Positions 49,258 through 58,839 of a stretch of 64,000 nucleotides of DNA are shown one piece after another (the stretch's first letter is position 1; each line of letters opens with the position of its first letter). Origin of the DNA: Gilliamella apicola (GTDB lineage Bacteria > Pseudomonadota > Gammaproteobacteria > Enterobacterales > Orbaceae); assembly GCF_000599985.1 (NCBI RefSeq), contig NZ_CP007445.1, positions 1,674,001 through 1,738,000 of the forward strand, read 5' to 3'. The notes beneath the pieces are model-generated. The model ran no database searches and had not been told where the DNA came from. It saw nothing but the letters and a program-made list of their open reading frames with translations. Position numbers and translations under genes: made by a program.

Positions 49258-51012
49258 CTATTTGATTCTTTGCGCCAGTGATACCGTAAAAATACCCCAT
49301 TGATCGATATACATTTTCACCTTTTTAAAACCTGAGGTAGCAACTAATTGATCCATTTCCAATTGAGTACGTCTGCGCATAACCCATGGTTGCCCATCAC
49401 GATGCGATGTCAAAGCACGAGCAATAAACTCTAATTGAGGATGCCAAGGTTGATTGGTATAAATTAAATATCCTCCTTCGGGTATAACATCCGCTAAACC
49501 AGAGAGAGACTCACGCAATAATGCATTATCATCGAATAACTCATAAAGTCCTGAAACTACAGCTAATGTTGGTTGAGGTACTAATTCTGCTAATTGTTGC
49601 CGATTAAATGCGTCTCCTTTTTCAAAACGGACAAGGTCAGTTAAACCAAGTTCATCGATTAATTTCTGACCATCATGAATATTAATATCACTGTAATCTC
49701 GCAATAACACCGAATCAGGTTTATTAGGTATTTGATTAATAGTTTCAAGAATATAACGACCATGACCAGCCGCAATATCAACAATGTTTACAGCTTTGTT
49801 TTGTTGTTGTAATTGAGTAATTGCTTGTTTTAAGACTTCTTCAAGATGAATTTTGCGTTGACGAATGCCTCGCCAGCCAATGGATTGCAAATAAATATAA
49901 TCAAAAAATTGTCCTAGTTTAGAGCTTCCTGATGGTTCATTACGGTAGATATAATCTAAGGTACTACCTGAATCAAAACCAGTATCGAAACCAAGTTTAA
50001 TGCCATTTGACATTTTACTCGCATATTTTAAATTAGCTTTAATAAACCACCAATATAATGGTTTAACCCAACCTGATGGCGGTAATGCTAAAGAATCTTT
50101 TTCTTGCCTAGTATAGCCTACAAGATCAGCATTAACGAGTGATGGCTGACAAGGTTTATTAGCAAAACAGCCAATAATAAATCGTCTTGCTCTGTCGATA
50201 GCTATTTGGCGATCTTTTTCACCAAAAGTATCATGATAGAAATTTGGTAGAATATGGAATTCTTTTTGTTGAGTACCCAAATTTTCATAAAATCTTTTTT
50301 GTGGTTTATGTCTTACCACATAATCAGCTCCCGAAACAAGTATTTGGGTCGGAACGGTAATTGCATTAGCATCCTTAATAATTCGGTCAGATACGGTATA
50401 GAGATCTAAAAGTAATCTAACTGATATTTGTCTAGTAATTAACGGATCTTGTGTAAATAACTTCGCTCGCTGAGTATCATGAGTTAATAAATTAGGTTTT
50501 ACATAGCTATTAACAAAAAAATTGCCTTTTAGGTTGTATAGTAATTTCAATCCAGGGACAGCGAATGGCACATAAAGTTTGACATCAAATGCGGGAGCAC
50601 CCAACACCAACGCTCGAATATTTGGCACATAATCATGTACCCATGCAGTAGCAATTACAGCGCCAACACTTTGTGCAATAACAGCAATATCTTGGTGTTT
50701 TAGATGATATTCTTGCGATATATGTTCAATAAAACAATTAGCATCTTTAATTAACGTCGCAAAATTAGGCGCATCACCTCGCGTTCCTTCCGATAAACCA
50801 TTGCCTCTAGCATCCCAAGCAAATATCTGATAATCGGGTAGATTCAATTCATCCGCAAGATGTTCAACACGACCGGAGTGTTCATGCCCACGATGAAAAA
50901 GCACAATTCCTTGGGATGAAAGTCCATCATTACTGTTAACAGCTGGCCAATAACGATAAAATAATTTACAACCATCGTGACTTGTGAAAGTTTTTTGTTG
51001 AAGAGTACGCAT
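49258..51012 (-). CDS. ynbC: Alpha/beta hydrolase-methyltransferase fusion, YnbC type
   Basis: A 584-aa protein close to the E. coli YnbC length (585). Residues 1 to about 300 are an alpha/beta hydrolase: HRGHEHSGR oxyanion region, nucleophile elbow AQSVGA with Ser115 (first Gly of GxSxG replaced by Ala), a late His in LPNFYHDTFGEK. Residues about 380-584 form a class I SAM methyltransferase with NIVDIAAGHGRYILE. It may trim an acyl chain and methylate a lipid headgroup; this is inference. No membrane segments. Follows ynbA by 13 bases. Confidence 0.85.
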   Translation of the reverse strand: MRTLQQKTFTSHDGCKLFYRYWPAVNSNDGLSSQGIVLFHRGHEHSGRVEHLADELNLPDYQIFAWDARGNGLSEGTRGDAPNFATLIKDANCFIEHISQEYHLKHQDIAVIAQSVGAVIATAWVHDYVPNIRALVLGAPAFDVKLYVPFAVPGLKLLYNLKGNFFVNSYVKPNLLTHDTQRAKLFTQDPLITRQISVRLLLDLYTVSDRIIKDANAITVPTQILVSGADYVVRHKPQKRFYENLGTQQKEFHILPNFYHDTFGEKDRQIAIDRARRFIIGCFANKPCQPSLVNADLVGYTRQEKDSLALPPSGWVKPLYWWFIKANLKYASKMSNGIKLGFDTGFDSGSTLDYIYRNEPSGSSKLGQFFDYIYLQSIGWRGIRQRKIHLEEVLKQAITQLQQQNKAVNIVDIAAGHGRYILETINQIPNKPDSVLLRDYSDINIHDGQKLIDELGLTDLVRFEKGDAFNRQQLAELVPQPTLAVVSGLYELFDDNALLRESLSGLADVIPEGGYLIYTNQPWHPQLEFIARALTSHRDGQPWVMRRRTQLEMDQLVATSGFKKVKMYIDQWGIFTVSLAQRIK

Positions 51013-51025
51013 TTTGTTAACCTTT

Positions 51026-51634
51026 TTATTTTTGTGCTTTCTCTAGGCCTTTTCGAATACGATTAATCACAGTATAAATTAGTAGAAAACTGATCATCCA
51101 CAATATTGGATTAATGCAATCTAACGGCAATTGATAAATTCCAATGCCTAAACTGATCGCCCCAAAGACAAAAGCGCGATCACTTTTGCCCATTGGCCCA
51201 TCGTAGCGCCTTGACGAACCAACCATCAGACCTAAAACGCCAGCGTATTCGGATAAAAAAGAGAGTAAAACAACTAAAATAACTAAATTGTTACTAACAT
51301 TATCAAGCTGCATGAAAACTAATAATAACGCAATATCGGAAATAACATCACCAATTTCATTTAAATAAGCGCCTAAATCTGTTTTTTGTTGAAATTCGCG
51401 CGCTAACATACCATCAATGGCATTGAGTGCCATACGAATCAACATCCAGATAGGAATGACACAAAAAATCCATTGATAAGACGAAAATAAACCGACAATA
51501 AAAGACACAAAAATCGATCCCAAACAAGCCGATATTGTTACTTGGTTAGCTGTTATATTGGCATTATTGAGCCTATTTGCACATGGGCGCAGTAGGGATT
51601 GAAATTTTGGTTTTAATTGGTAAATTGATATCAC
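51026..51634 (-). CDS. ynbA: CDP-alcohol phosphatidyltransferase, YnbA type
   Basis: A 202-aa membrane enzyme (about six helices) transferring a phosphatidyl or similar group from a CDP-lipid to an alcohol. The signature D(x2)DG(x2)AR(x8)G(x3)D(x3)D is recognisable as NAIDGMLAR(80-87)G88..., with D74, G75, A78, R79, G88 and D96 present. However Asn71 and Asn92 stand where the classic enzymes have Asp; as far as I recall, E. coli YnbA has the same changes. First gene of the cluster; a hairpin lies between it and the upstream activase-like gene. Confidence 0.85.
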   Translation of the reverse strand: MISIYQLKPKFQSLLRPCANRLNNANITANQVTISACLGSIFVSFIVGLFSSYQWIFCVIPIWMLIRMALNAIDGMLAREFQQKTDLGAYLNEIGDVISDIALLLVFMQLDNVSNNLVILVVLLSFLSEYAGVLGLMVGSSRRYDGPMGKSDRAFVFGAISLGIGIYQLPLDCINPILWMISFLLIYTVINRIRKGLEKAQK

Positions 51635-51659
51635 AATCGATCCTAAAAAATTAATCTAT

Positions 51660-51692
51660 CGCTAAGTTAATTTAATTAAATTTAACTTAGCG
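51660..51692 (-). terminator. Hairpin between the activase-like gene and ynbA
   Basis: Arms CGCTAAGTTAA (51660-51670) and TTAACTTAGCG (51682-51692), perfect 11 bp. On the minus strand it is followed by ATAGATTAATTTTTTTAGG, so it can terminate after the 1424-aa gene, only 26 bases before ynbA. Confidence 0.65.
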
Positions 51693-51704
51693 GTTGTTTT
51701 GTTA

Positions 51705-54700
51705 TTACACAATCCGTTGTAGCTGTGAATACTTTAATGAACTCACCATGAAATGCAAACGGTTAAGCACATTTACTTCCCCTGCGCCATCATCAAAATC
51801 TAAATACAATAAATTAAGTTTAGGATTAAGATCGCGCATACGCTTTTCAACACCCTTTGATACTACATGATTGGCAATACAACCAAATGGTTGCAAGCTA
51901 ATTACATTGTTAATTCCATATTCAGCAAAAGTCATGATGCCAGCTGGTATCAACCAACCTTCACCAAATTGATTGGATAAATTAAGGATCTGCTGAGCTT
52001 TTTTAGAAATATCGCGAATATTATGGAATGGTTGATAATATTTGAAGGTCGATAAAATTTTATTAGTTTTATCGACGTATCGTTGTGCTATTTTTTCGAA
52101 AAAATGCATTAAATAAGATTTATAGCTTTTTGATACCAAATAATTATCTACATTACTGTCAAAATTAACAAACATTTGTGCAAAAAATTCAATCATAGGC
52201 GGAATGACTGGCTCGATACCCTGCTCAATTAACCACTCAACACTATGTTGATTACCAAAATTGTTATACTTGACGTAAATTTCTCCAACAATACCAATTT
52301 GAGGACAATCTTTATTTACAACTTCGATCTGATTAAAATGTTGAACCGCATCGGCTAACAACGTGAATATGGCGCCTTGTCCTTTCTTTTGGTTAATCAA
52401 CTGTTGTAATTTTCGTGTATAGAGTTCTTTGAGTTGATTGGCTTGCTGTTTTACTTTTGCCCTTGGCGCTATGGCATAGTACATTTTGGATAGTGAATCA
52501 GCAAACAATACAGAAAAAAAGCTAATAGGCAATGTTTTGAGCCAATTGATTTTAAATCCAGGTTGTTCATCTTGATTCATATTGCCCGTACTAAGTGAAA
52601 TAATTGGAATATCATCAAAACCATTATTTATCATCGCTTTTTTAATTAATGACAAATAACTACTTGCTCTACACTGTCCTCCCGTCTGAGTAATACCTAC
52701 CGCGACTTCATCACGATTGTATTTACCAGAACGTAACGCCTTAACAATATCACCAACAATAATGGTCGCGGGATAGCAAATTTCGTTATTACAATATTTT
52801 AATCCCCATTCAACTGAATTTTTATCAGGTTTGGGCAAAGTTTCAAGTTTGTAACCCGATAAAGCAAAAATAGGAGGTAATAAAGGTGAATAGAAATCAG
52901 AAATAAACGGCGCTAAAATTGTCCGACGTTGTTTATCTTGTTTACTAAAAATAGCCGTTTTTTTACGTTCAACTATTTTTAATGGTTGTTGTTGATTCAT
53001 TCGCATCGATTCAATAATAGAACGTAATCGTAATCTGACCGATCCTGTTGCAGTAATTTCATCAACACGAATCACCGTACAAGTTTTGCCTTTTGATTCT
53101 AATATTGCTTTACATTCGTCAGTAACAATTGCATCAGGACCACAGCCGAATGAGTTGAGTTGAACAAATTGCACATTATTAGGCTGCTCAGCAACAAAAG
53201 AAGCCGCAGCATATAGACGATTTGGATAACTCCATTGTGAACAAATTTGCAATTCTGGAGATAATTGATTAATGGCACCTAATACTGAATCTTCAGTAAT
53301 TACATCACAACCTAACGCGTTTAAAATTTCAGGTGTTTTATGATTAATTAGGCTATCGCTATGATAAGGCCGTCCTCCTAAAATAAACACATAACGACCT
53401 GTTTGCTTAGCATTGTTTACTATTTCGACCGCTTTATTGTAAAGTGATTTTTTATATTCTGATTGAGCTATCAATGCATTGGAAAAGGCCTTTTCCGCCA
53501 CATTTTTGGTAATACCTAATGATTTTAAATAATTAATACAACCTTTTTTCAGTAATTGAATATCAGTGAAGTTGATAACAGGATAATCAAGCGGTAAATT
53601 ATATTTGATTTCGGGATTAATCGCACTGTGCACAACTTCAGCATAACTACTTACTATTGGACAATTGTAATTGTTAACCGAATTATCAAATTGCGCCGAC
53701 TCAAACACGACCATTGGCATAAAGATACGATCTACTTTTTGCTCAATAAGTTCCATTATATGCCCATGCACTAACTTGGCAGGAAAGCAAATACTATCAG
53801 ACATTACCGTACCTGCACCCTTTTCATAAATAGCCTGAGTTGAATAAGGTGAAAGTATGACATTAATACCACTTTGCGTTAATAATGTGTGCCAAAATGG
53901 AAAATTTTCATACTGCCCTAATACTCTTGGAATACCAATATTGATTTTTGCATTAGGATTGGAGGTTTTAGCGCGTTCAAATAACAGTTCGTTTTTGTAA
54001 TCGAGCATATTAAATGAACTGTTGTCTTTGTATTGATTATTGCTTAAGAATCTTTCACATTTATTCCCTGAATAATAACGTTGTCCATTCGCAAAACGAT
54101 AAATCATAATATCGCATTTATTTTCACACCCTTTACAACGTGAAGGTTTAGCTTTGTTATCTTCAGCTTTTTGAAGCTGATCTAAACCAATGAACTGCGA
54201 TAATACAGGATTTTGTTGGTAATGATTTTTTGCAACTAAAGCACTTCCATAAGCTCCCATCAACTCAGGAATATTAGAGCTGGTAATTTGTGCTCCTGTT
54301 AATTGTTCTAATGCCCTAAATACCGCTGGGTTTTTGAAAGTTCCACCTTGTACCACTATATGATTGCCTAACTTACTCATATCATGGAGTTTTAGGACTT
54401 TATGAATGGCATTTTTAATTACCGAAAAGGCTAGTCCTGCGGAGATATCTCCCATGGTAGCATTCTCACGCAAAGCTTGTTTAACTTTTGAGTTCATAAA
54501 AACCGTGCAACGTGTGCCTAAATCACAAGGATTGGACGAGTTACATGCCGCATCAGCAAAATCAATCGTATTGGAATTGAGTGATTTAGCAAAAGTTTCA
54601 ATAAAAGATCCACAACCTGATGAACATGCTTCATTAAGCTCAATATGATTGACAACGCCATTAGCGATAAAGATGGCTTTCATATCTTGTCCACCAATAT

Positions 54701-55979
54701 CCATCACAAAACTAACTTCAGGATCAATATGTTTAGCCGCAGCAAAATGCGCCATAGTTTCAACCAATCCATCATCAAAAGCGAATGCGGCTTTTAAAAG
54801 TTCTTCGCCATAGCCTGTTACACCAGTGCGAGCAATCACAATTTGTTTACCTGATGTGGCAATTTCATTTTTTAAAAGGGTTAACCCTTTAATCAAAGCA
54901 CTAATAGAGTGACCATTATTTGGTGCATAATGAGTAAAAAGAAGCTCGTTATCTTCACTTATGAGTGTAATTTTAGTCGTTGTTGAACCACTATCAATGC
55001 CTAAAAAAGCGTATTTTTTCTGATAATCGGCTAAATTTAAACGAGGAATTTGAATATATTTACGTTGTTTTTTCCAAGCATTAAAAGATAATGATTCATT
55101 GAATAGTGGTTTTAGTCGAAAAGATTGATTAGCTATAATTTTAGTTGAAGTATTTAATCGATTAATAAAATCATCAAGTGAAAGATCCGTTCGCTCAATA
55201 AGATGGATTGCAGCTCCCCATGCTGATAATAATGTCGGATGTTCTGTTTTAACGATTTGGTCATCTGCTAATTTTAATGTTTCTAAAGCCGCTTTACCTA
55301 ATGTAGGGATAAAAGAAAACGGCCCGCCAATTAACATGACTTTCGGTACAATATCGTAGCCGCGAGCTAAAGTATTAACTAGCTGAATACAAACAGCGTG
55401 TAAAACAGAATAAGCAATATTTTCTTTGGAAACGTTACGACTAATTAGATTTTGAACATCGGTTTTGGCAAATACTCCACAACGAGAAGCAATAGGAAAA
55501 ATTTGGTTATGATTTTGAGCAAGTTGATCAAATTGTTGAATCGGAATATTAAGCAAGGTTGCCATTTGATCAATAAATGCTCCTGTACCTCCTGCACAGC
55601 TGCCATTCATTCGAATATCAGGCGGGCGATCAGGAAAAAAGAAAATCATTTTACTATCTTCACCGCCAATATCGATCAAAGTTCGCACTTGGGGATACTT
55701 GCGTTGCACGACTTCGGAGGCTGCTACAACCTCTTGTATAAAAGCAATATTGGCTTTTTCTGAAATACCCATTCCAGCAGAACCTGTTACTTTTACCGAC
55801 AAATGAATACCATTTCCTAGTTTTTGTTTGATTTCATTAAGTAATTCAAGTACAGTTGCAACAATATGGGTATTATGACGTACATAATTGGTATAAACAA
55901 AATTATCATACTCATCAAGCACAACACATTTTGCAGTTGTAGAACCAACATCCAATCCTAATCTATATATTTTTGTCAT
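51705..55979 (-). CDS. BadF/BcrA-type ATPase with DUF2229, acyl-CoA dehydratase activase-like
   Basis: A 1424-aa protein. Two ASKHA ATPase repeats of the BadF/HgdC type: GLDVGSTTAKCVVLDE near residue 7 and GIDSGSTTTKITLI near 330, each with its iron-sulfur Cys motif (NGSCAGGTGAFID; NEACSSGCGSFIETFA). A cysteine-rich CKGCENKCDIM segment near 640 and a long DUF2229/DUF2231-like region with further CoA-dehydratase-like motifs (YCNNEICYPA, TQTGGQCRASSY, QPFGCIANHVV) follow. Related enzymes use ATP to inject electrons into 2-hydroxyacyl-CoA or benzoyl-CoA systems, but these giant proteins are uncharacterised. Extra-oxygen-sensitive Fe-S chemistry suits an anoxic gut habitat. Confidence 0.85.
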   Translation of the reverse strand: MTKIYRLGLDVGSTTAKCVVLDEYDNFVYTNYVRHNTHIVATVLELLNEIKQKLGNGIHLSVKVTGSAGMGISEKANIAFIQEVVAASEVVQRKYPQVRTLIDIGGEDSKMIFFFPDRPPDIRMNGSCAGGTGAFIDQMATLLNIPIQQFDQLAQNHNQIFPIASRCGVFAKTDVQNLISRNVSKENIAYSVLHAVCIQLVNTLARGYDIVPKVMLIGGPFSFIPTLGKAALETLKLADDQIVKTEHPTLLSAWGAAIHLIERTDLSLDDFINRLNTSTKIIANQSFRLKPLFNESLSFNAWKKQRKYIQIPRLNLADYQKKYAFLGIDSGSTTTKITLISEDNELLFTHYAPNNGHSISALIKGLTLLKNEIATSGKQIVIARTGVTGYGEELLKAAFAFDDGLVETMAHFAAAKHIDPEVSFVMDIGGQDMKAIFIANGVVNHIELNEACSSGCGSFIETFAKSLNSNTIDFADAACNSSNPCDLGTRCTVFMNSKVKQALRENATMGDISAGLAFSVIKNAIHKVLKLHDMSKLGNHIVVQGGTFKNPAVFRALEQLTGAQITSSNIPELMGAYGSALVAKNHYQQNPVLSQFIGLDQLQKAEDNKAKPSRCKGCENKCDIMIYRFANGQRYYSGNKCERFLSNNQYKDNSSFNMLDYKNELLFERAKTSNPNAKINIGIPRVLGQYENFPFWHTLLTQSGINVILSPYSTQAIYEKGAGTVMSDSICFPAKLVHGHIMELIEQKVDRIFMPMVVFESAQFDNSVNNYNCPIVSSYAEVVHSAINPEIKYNLPLDYPVINFTDIQLLKKGCINYLKSLGITKNVAEKAFSNALIAQSEYKKSLYNKAVEIVNNAKQTGRYVFILGGRPYHSDSLINHKTPEILNALGCDVITEDSVLGAINQLSPELQICSQWSYPNRLYAAASFVAEQPNNVQFVQLNSFGCGPDAIVTDECKAILESKGKTCTVIRVDEITATGSVRLRLRSIIESMRMNQQQPLKIVERKKTAIFSKQDKQRRTILAPFISDFYSPLLPPIFALSGYKLETLPKPDKNSVEWGLKYCNNEICYPATIIVGDIVKALRSGKYNRDEVAVGITQTGGQCRASSYLSLIKKAMINNGFDDIPIISLSTGNMNQDEQPGFKINWLKTLPISFFSVLFADSLSKMYYAIAPRAKVKQQANQLKELYTRKLQQLINQKKGQGAIFTLLADAVQHFNQIEVVNKDCPQIGIVGEIYVKYNNFGNQHSVEWLIEQGIEPVIPPMIEFFAQMFVNFDSNVDNYLVSKSYKSYLMHFFEKIAQRYVDKTNKILSTFKYYQPFHNIRDISKKAQQILNLSNQFGEGWLIPAGIMTFAEYGINNVISLQPFGCIANHVVSKGVEKRMRDLNPKLNLLYLDFDDGAGEVNVLNRLHFMVSSLKYSQLQRIV

Positions 55980-56128
55980 AATAAACTCACATTTTGTAAA
56001 ATCACAATTAACGGTAAAACAAGCAATTATGCTTTACTATTAATTTTGTTTTTATCAACAATATTATAGCTAAATGTTTTGACTATTTACTATGCTTGTT
56101 TAATATTTTGTTTGGTAAAAATGTCAGT

Positions 56129-56167
56129 TTTGTCAAAAAGTTTCAGGTTAAGGCTACGTTTCAGTAT
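56129..56167 (-). repeat. 39-bp dispersed repeat, copy 3 (inverted relative to copies 1, 2 and 4)
   Basis: On the minus strand it begins ATACTGAAACGTAGCCTTAA and continues CCTGAAACTTTTTGACAAA. It lies just downstream of queH and mirrors copy 4 on the other side of that gene. Confidence 0.8.
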
Positions 56168-56189
56168 ATTTATATCAATTAAAGAAAAA

Positions 56190-56909
56190 TTAAGCTTGTT
56201 TTTCTAACCCTTGTTTGGCAATGGCTATCACGTTTTTTAAATCCACGCCTTGGGCTTTAGCTGCAAAAATACAACCACAATAGCACTGCCTATATACATC
56301 ATATTCTTTGCAAAGTTCTATTGAGCGCTTATAACCATTATTTTTTTTAAAATCGGAAGGTAGATAATTAACTGAAAAAATTTCTTGAATTTCAAAACCA
56401 AGTTGATTAATTTTTTGACTGTTCTTTTTAGGGCTCAGTGTCAAGGCACTTGCAAAATAGTCAAACCCTAATTCCTGTGCTTTGATTGCAGCTAAATCCA
56501 AACGCATTTTATAACAGAGATGACAACGTTCACCACCTTCCGGAGCATCACGAAGATGTTCAACTTGTTTAATAAATTCTGCTGGTTGATAAGGTGCTTC
56601 TAAAAACTGAACATTGTTGCCTGTTTTTTCGTTAAAATCAGCAATAAATTTCTGCTGTACTACACTACGGTATTCATACTCAATACGAGGATGAATATTT
56701 GAATTAGCAAAATAGATAGTAATATCTGCATACTGTGCCAAATACTCTAAAACATATGTACTACAAGGTGCACAGCAGCTATGAATTAATAATTTAGGGC
56801 GAACGGCTGCAGATTGCCAATCGGCAATGACTTCTTTAAGTACCGAGTCATAATTGATTTTATTATGTGGGTTTAATTTTTCGAGAATATCTTTAGCATT
56901 AATTAACAT
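56190..56909 (-). CDS. queH: Epoxyqueuosine reductase QueH
   Basis: A 239-aa iron-sulfur enzyme for the last step of queuosine synthesis in tRNA (epoxyqueuosine to queuosine), non-homologous to QueG. Conserved cysteines: Cys45-Cys46 in HSCCAPCSTYVLEYL, the CxxC in GGERCHLCYKMRL (near 110) and the CxC cluster in YRQCYCGCIFAAK near 215. Length is typical (about 200-240). It stands alone and is flanked by inverted copies of the 39-bp repeat, 22 bases past its stop and 95 bases before its start. Confidence 0.93.
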   Translation of the reverse strand: MLINAKDILEKLNPHNKINYDSVLKEVIADWQSAAVRPKLLIHSCCAPCSTYVLEYLAQYADITIYFANSNIHPRIEYEYRSVVQQKFIADFNEKTGNNVQFLEAPYQPAEFIKQVEHLRDAPEGGERCHLCYKMRLDLAAIKAQELGFDYFASALTLSPKKNSQKINQLGFEIQEIFSVNYLPSDFKKNNGYKRSIELCKEYDVYRQCYCGCIFAAKAQGVDLKNVIAIAKQGLEKQA

Positions 56910-57003
56910 AAGGACTCATTTATTGTTTTGGTGATCAAAGTCTTTAAAGCTCGCTATAATATAGTTATATAAATCTCCATTCAAGAAAAGTATGCGAATT
57001 GTT

Positions 57004-57042
57004 ATACTGAAACGTATGCATTTCCTCAAACTTTTTGACAAA
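57004..57042 (+). repeat. 39-bp dispersed repeat, copy 4
   Basis: Begins ATACTGAAACGTATGCATTT and continues CCTCAAACTTTTTGACAAA. It lies in the 400-base spacer upstream of queH; nothing else could be identified in 57043-57311. Confidence 0.75.
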
Positions 57043-57311
57043 ATTTATTATATGGTTTAATTAATACTAAAATTTAACCACTATACGACAATACTGACTA
57101 TTCTTTCAGAGTTAAACCTATTTATTTTGTCTCCACCCGTTTACTGTTCACTTTATTATGAATAAATTAAATTATACAGTGACATTAAATAATGAATTTT
57201 TTAGTTAACAGCATCATATTAATAAAGTTTATTTTTGAAACATAAGTTCATTTTTATTAATTAAAGGAGTTATAATATTGTAAAATTTTATGGATAACTT
57301 TAGGCTTTAAA

Positions 57312-58724
57312 TTGAATGTTCAATTAGTTGATCGTTTAAGGAAAACACAATTATACCAAAAAAGACGTTCAAACAATGTTCTGCTTTGGCGCGAGATTTT
57401 CCCTTTAGCGATGCCAATTTTTATTGAAAATCTCTCCGTCATATTGATGGGAATTTTCAGTACTTTTCTTGTTAGTTGGATTGGTAGCGCTGAAATGGCT
57501 GCCGTTGGTCTAGCAGAAAGCTTTAATATGATTATTATGTCCTTTTTTATGGCTGTTGCACTAGGAACGTCCGTTGTAGTTGCTTTCAGTTTAGGACGCC
57601 ACAATCGAAAAAAAGCGGTTTCAGCGGCACGGCAATCTATCACTTTACTAATATTAATCTCACTTTTACTTTTTGTTTTTGTGGAATTCTCAGGCTATTG
57701 GATTGTTGAAATTATCGCTGGCAAAGCCGAACCGAAGGTCAAAGAACTTACTTTAACCTTTCTTAAATTAACAGTGTTAGGTTATCCTGCATTAGCTTTT
57801 ATCTTAGTGGGTTGTGGTGCATTAAGAGGTGCAGGCAACACTAAACTGCCAATGTATTTAAACATCATTATGAATATATTGAATTTGTCTATAAGTTACG
57901 TATTAATTTATGGTGCGTTCAATTGGAAAGGTTTAGGATTTATTGGTGCAGGCATTGGTATAACAGTATCACGTTACTGCGGTATGATATTTATACTAAT
58001 AGTATTAACTATCAAACCGAGTCGAGCACTATTTATACCTCTTAGAAGCTATTTTCATTCGTTCAATGCTAAAATTCTTATTGATATTCTTAGTATCGGT
58101 ATCCCAGCTAGTGTTGAATCAGTAATGTTCAATATTGGCAAATTACTGACTCAAACTTTTGTAGCTGGTATGGGGACATCTACCATTGCTGCCAATTTTA
58201 TTGCCTTTTCGATTGCTGGATTATTGAATTTGCCAGGGGGAACACTAGGCTCCACATCGACAATCATTGTCGGTAAACGGCTTGGTATGGGGCAAATCTA
58301 TCAACCTACTAGACAACTAAAATTTATCTTCCATTTGACCAGTTTTTTACTATGCTTTTTAGCCTTTTTATCCATTCCATTTGCGGGGCTATTAAGTTCC
58401 ATGTATACCAATGACCAAGAGGTTATTGAAATATCCAAACATTTACTTTGGTTAAATGCTTTATTCACTCCATTTTGGGCATCTTCCTTCGTCTTACCTT
58501 ATGGTTTTAAAGGTGCAAAAGATGCCAATTACACCATGTGGGTGGCCATTGGTAGCATGTGGATGTGCCGAATTGTTATAGGCTATATTTTTGGTGTATA
58601 TCTCGGCTTTGGTGTGATTGGTGTTTGGTTTGGTATGTTTTTAGATTGGATTATTAGGAGTATATTCTTCTATCAACGATTAATTAGTGGCAAATGGTTA
58701 TGGCGTCATAAAAAAAGGCTTTAG
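57312..58724 (+). CDS. MATE-family multidrug/metabolite exporter
   Basis: A 470-aa membrane protein with 12 helices, exchanging cations against drugs or metabolites. Two homologous halves of the MATE fold are visible; typical stretches are LAMPIFIENLSVILMG, GCGALRGAGNTKLPMYLNII (helix 5-6) and IPASVESVMFNIGKLLTQ, with the second-half YGFKGAKDANYT. The start appears to be TTG (MNVQLVDRLRK); the nearby ATG is out of frame and the next in-frame ATG would cut into helix 1. The substrate is unknown. Single gene. Confidence 0.88.
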   Translation: MNVQLVDRLRKTQLYQKRRSNNVLLWREIFPLAMPIFIENLSVILMGIFSTFLVSWIGSAEMAAVGLAESFNMIIMSFFMAVALGTSVVVAFSLGRHNRKKAVSAARQSITLLILISLLLFVFVEFSGYWIVEIIAGKAEPKVKELTLTFLKLTVLGYPALAFILVGCGALRGAGNTKLPMYLNIIMNILNLSISYVLIYGAFNWKGLGFIGAGIGITVSRYCGMIFILIVLTIKPSRALFIPLRSYFHSFNAKILIDILSIGIPASVESVMFNIGKLLTQTFVAGMGTSTIAANFIAFSIAGLLNLPGGTLGSTSTIIVGKRLGMGQIYQPTRQLKFIFHLTSFLLCFLAFLSIPFAGLLSSMYTNDQEVIEISKHLLWLNALFTPFWASSFVLPYGFKGAKDANYTMWVAIGSMWMCRIVIGYIFGVYLGFGVIGVWFGMFLDWIIRSIFFYQRLISGKWLWRHKKRL

Positions 58725-58839
58725 TTAGATAATTTAATTAAAGCAACATTAAATCATTCCATAAATAAAAGTTAAATACAATTTAGTTCAATTTATAATA
58801 AATAGAGTAAACCACATTGTATTCAATCAGCTATGAATT

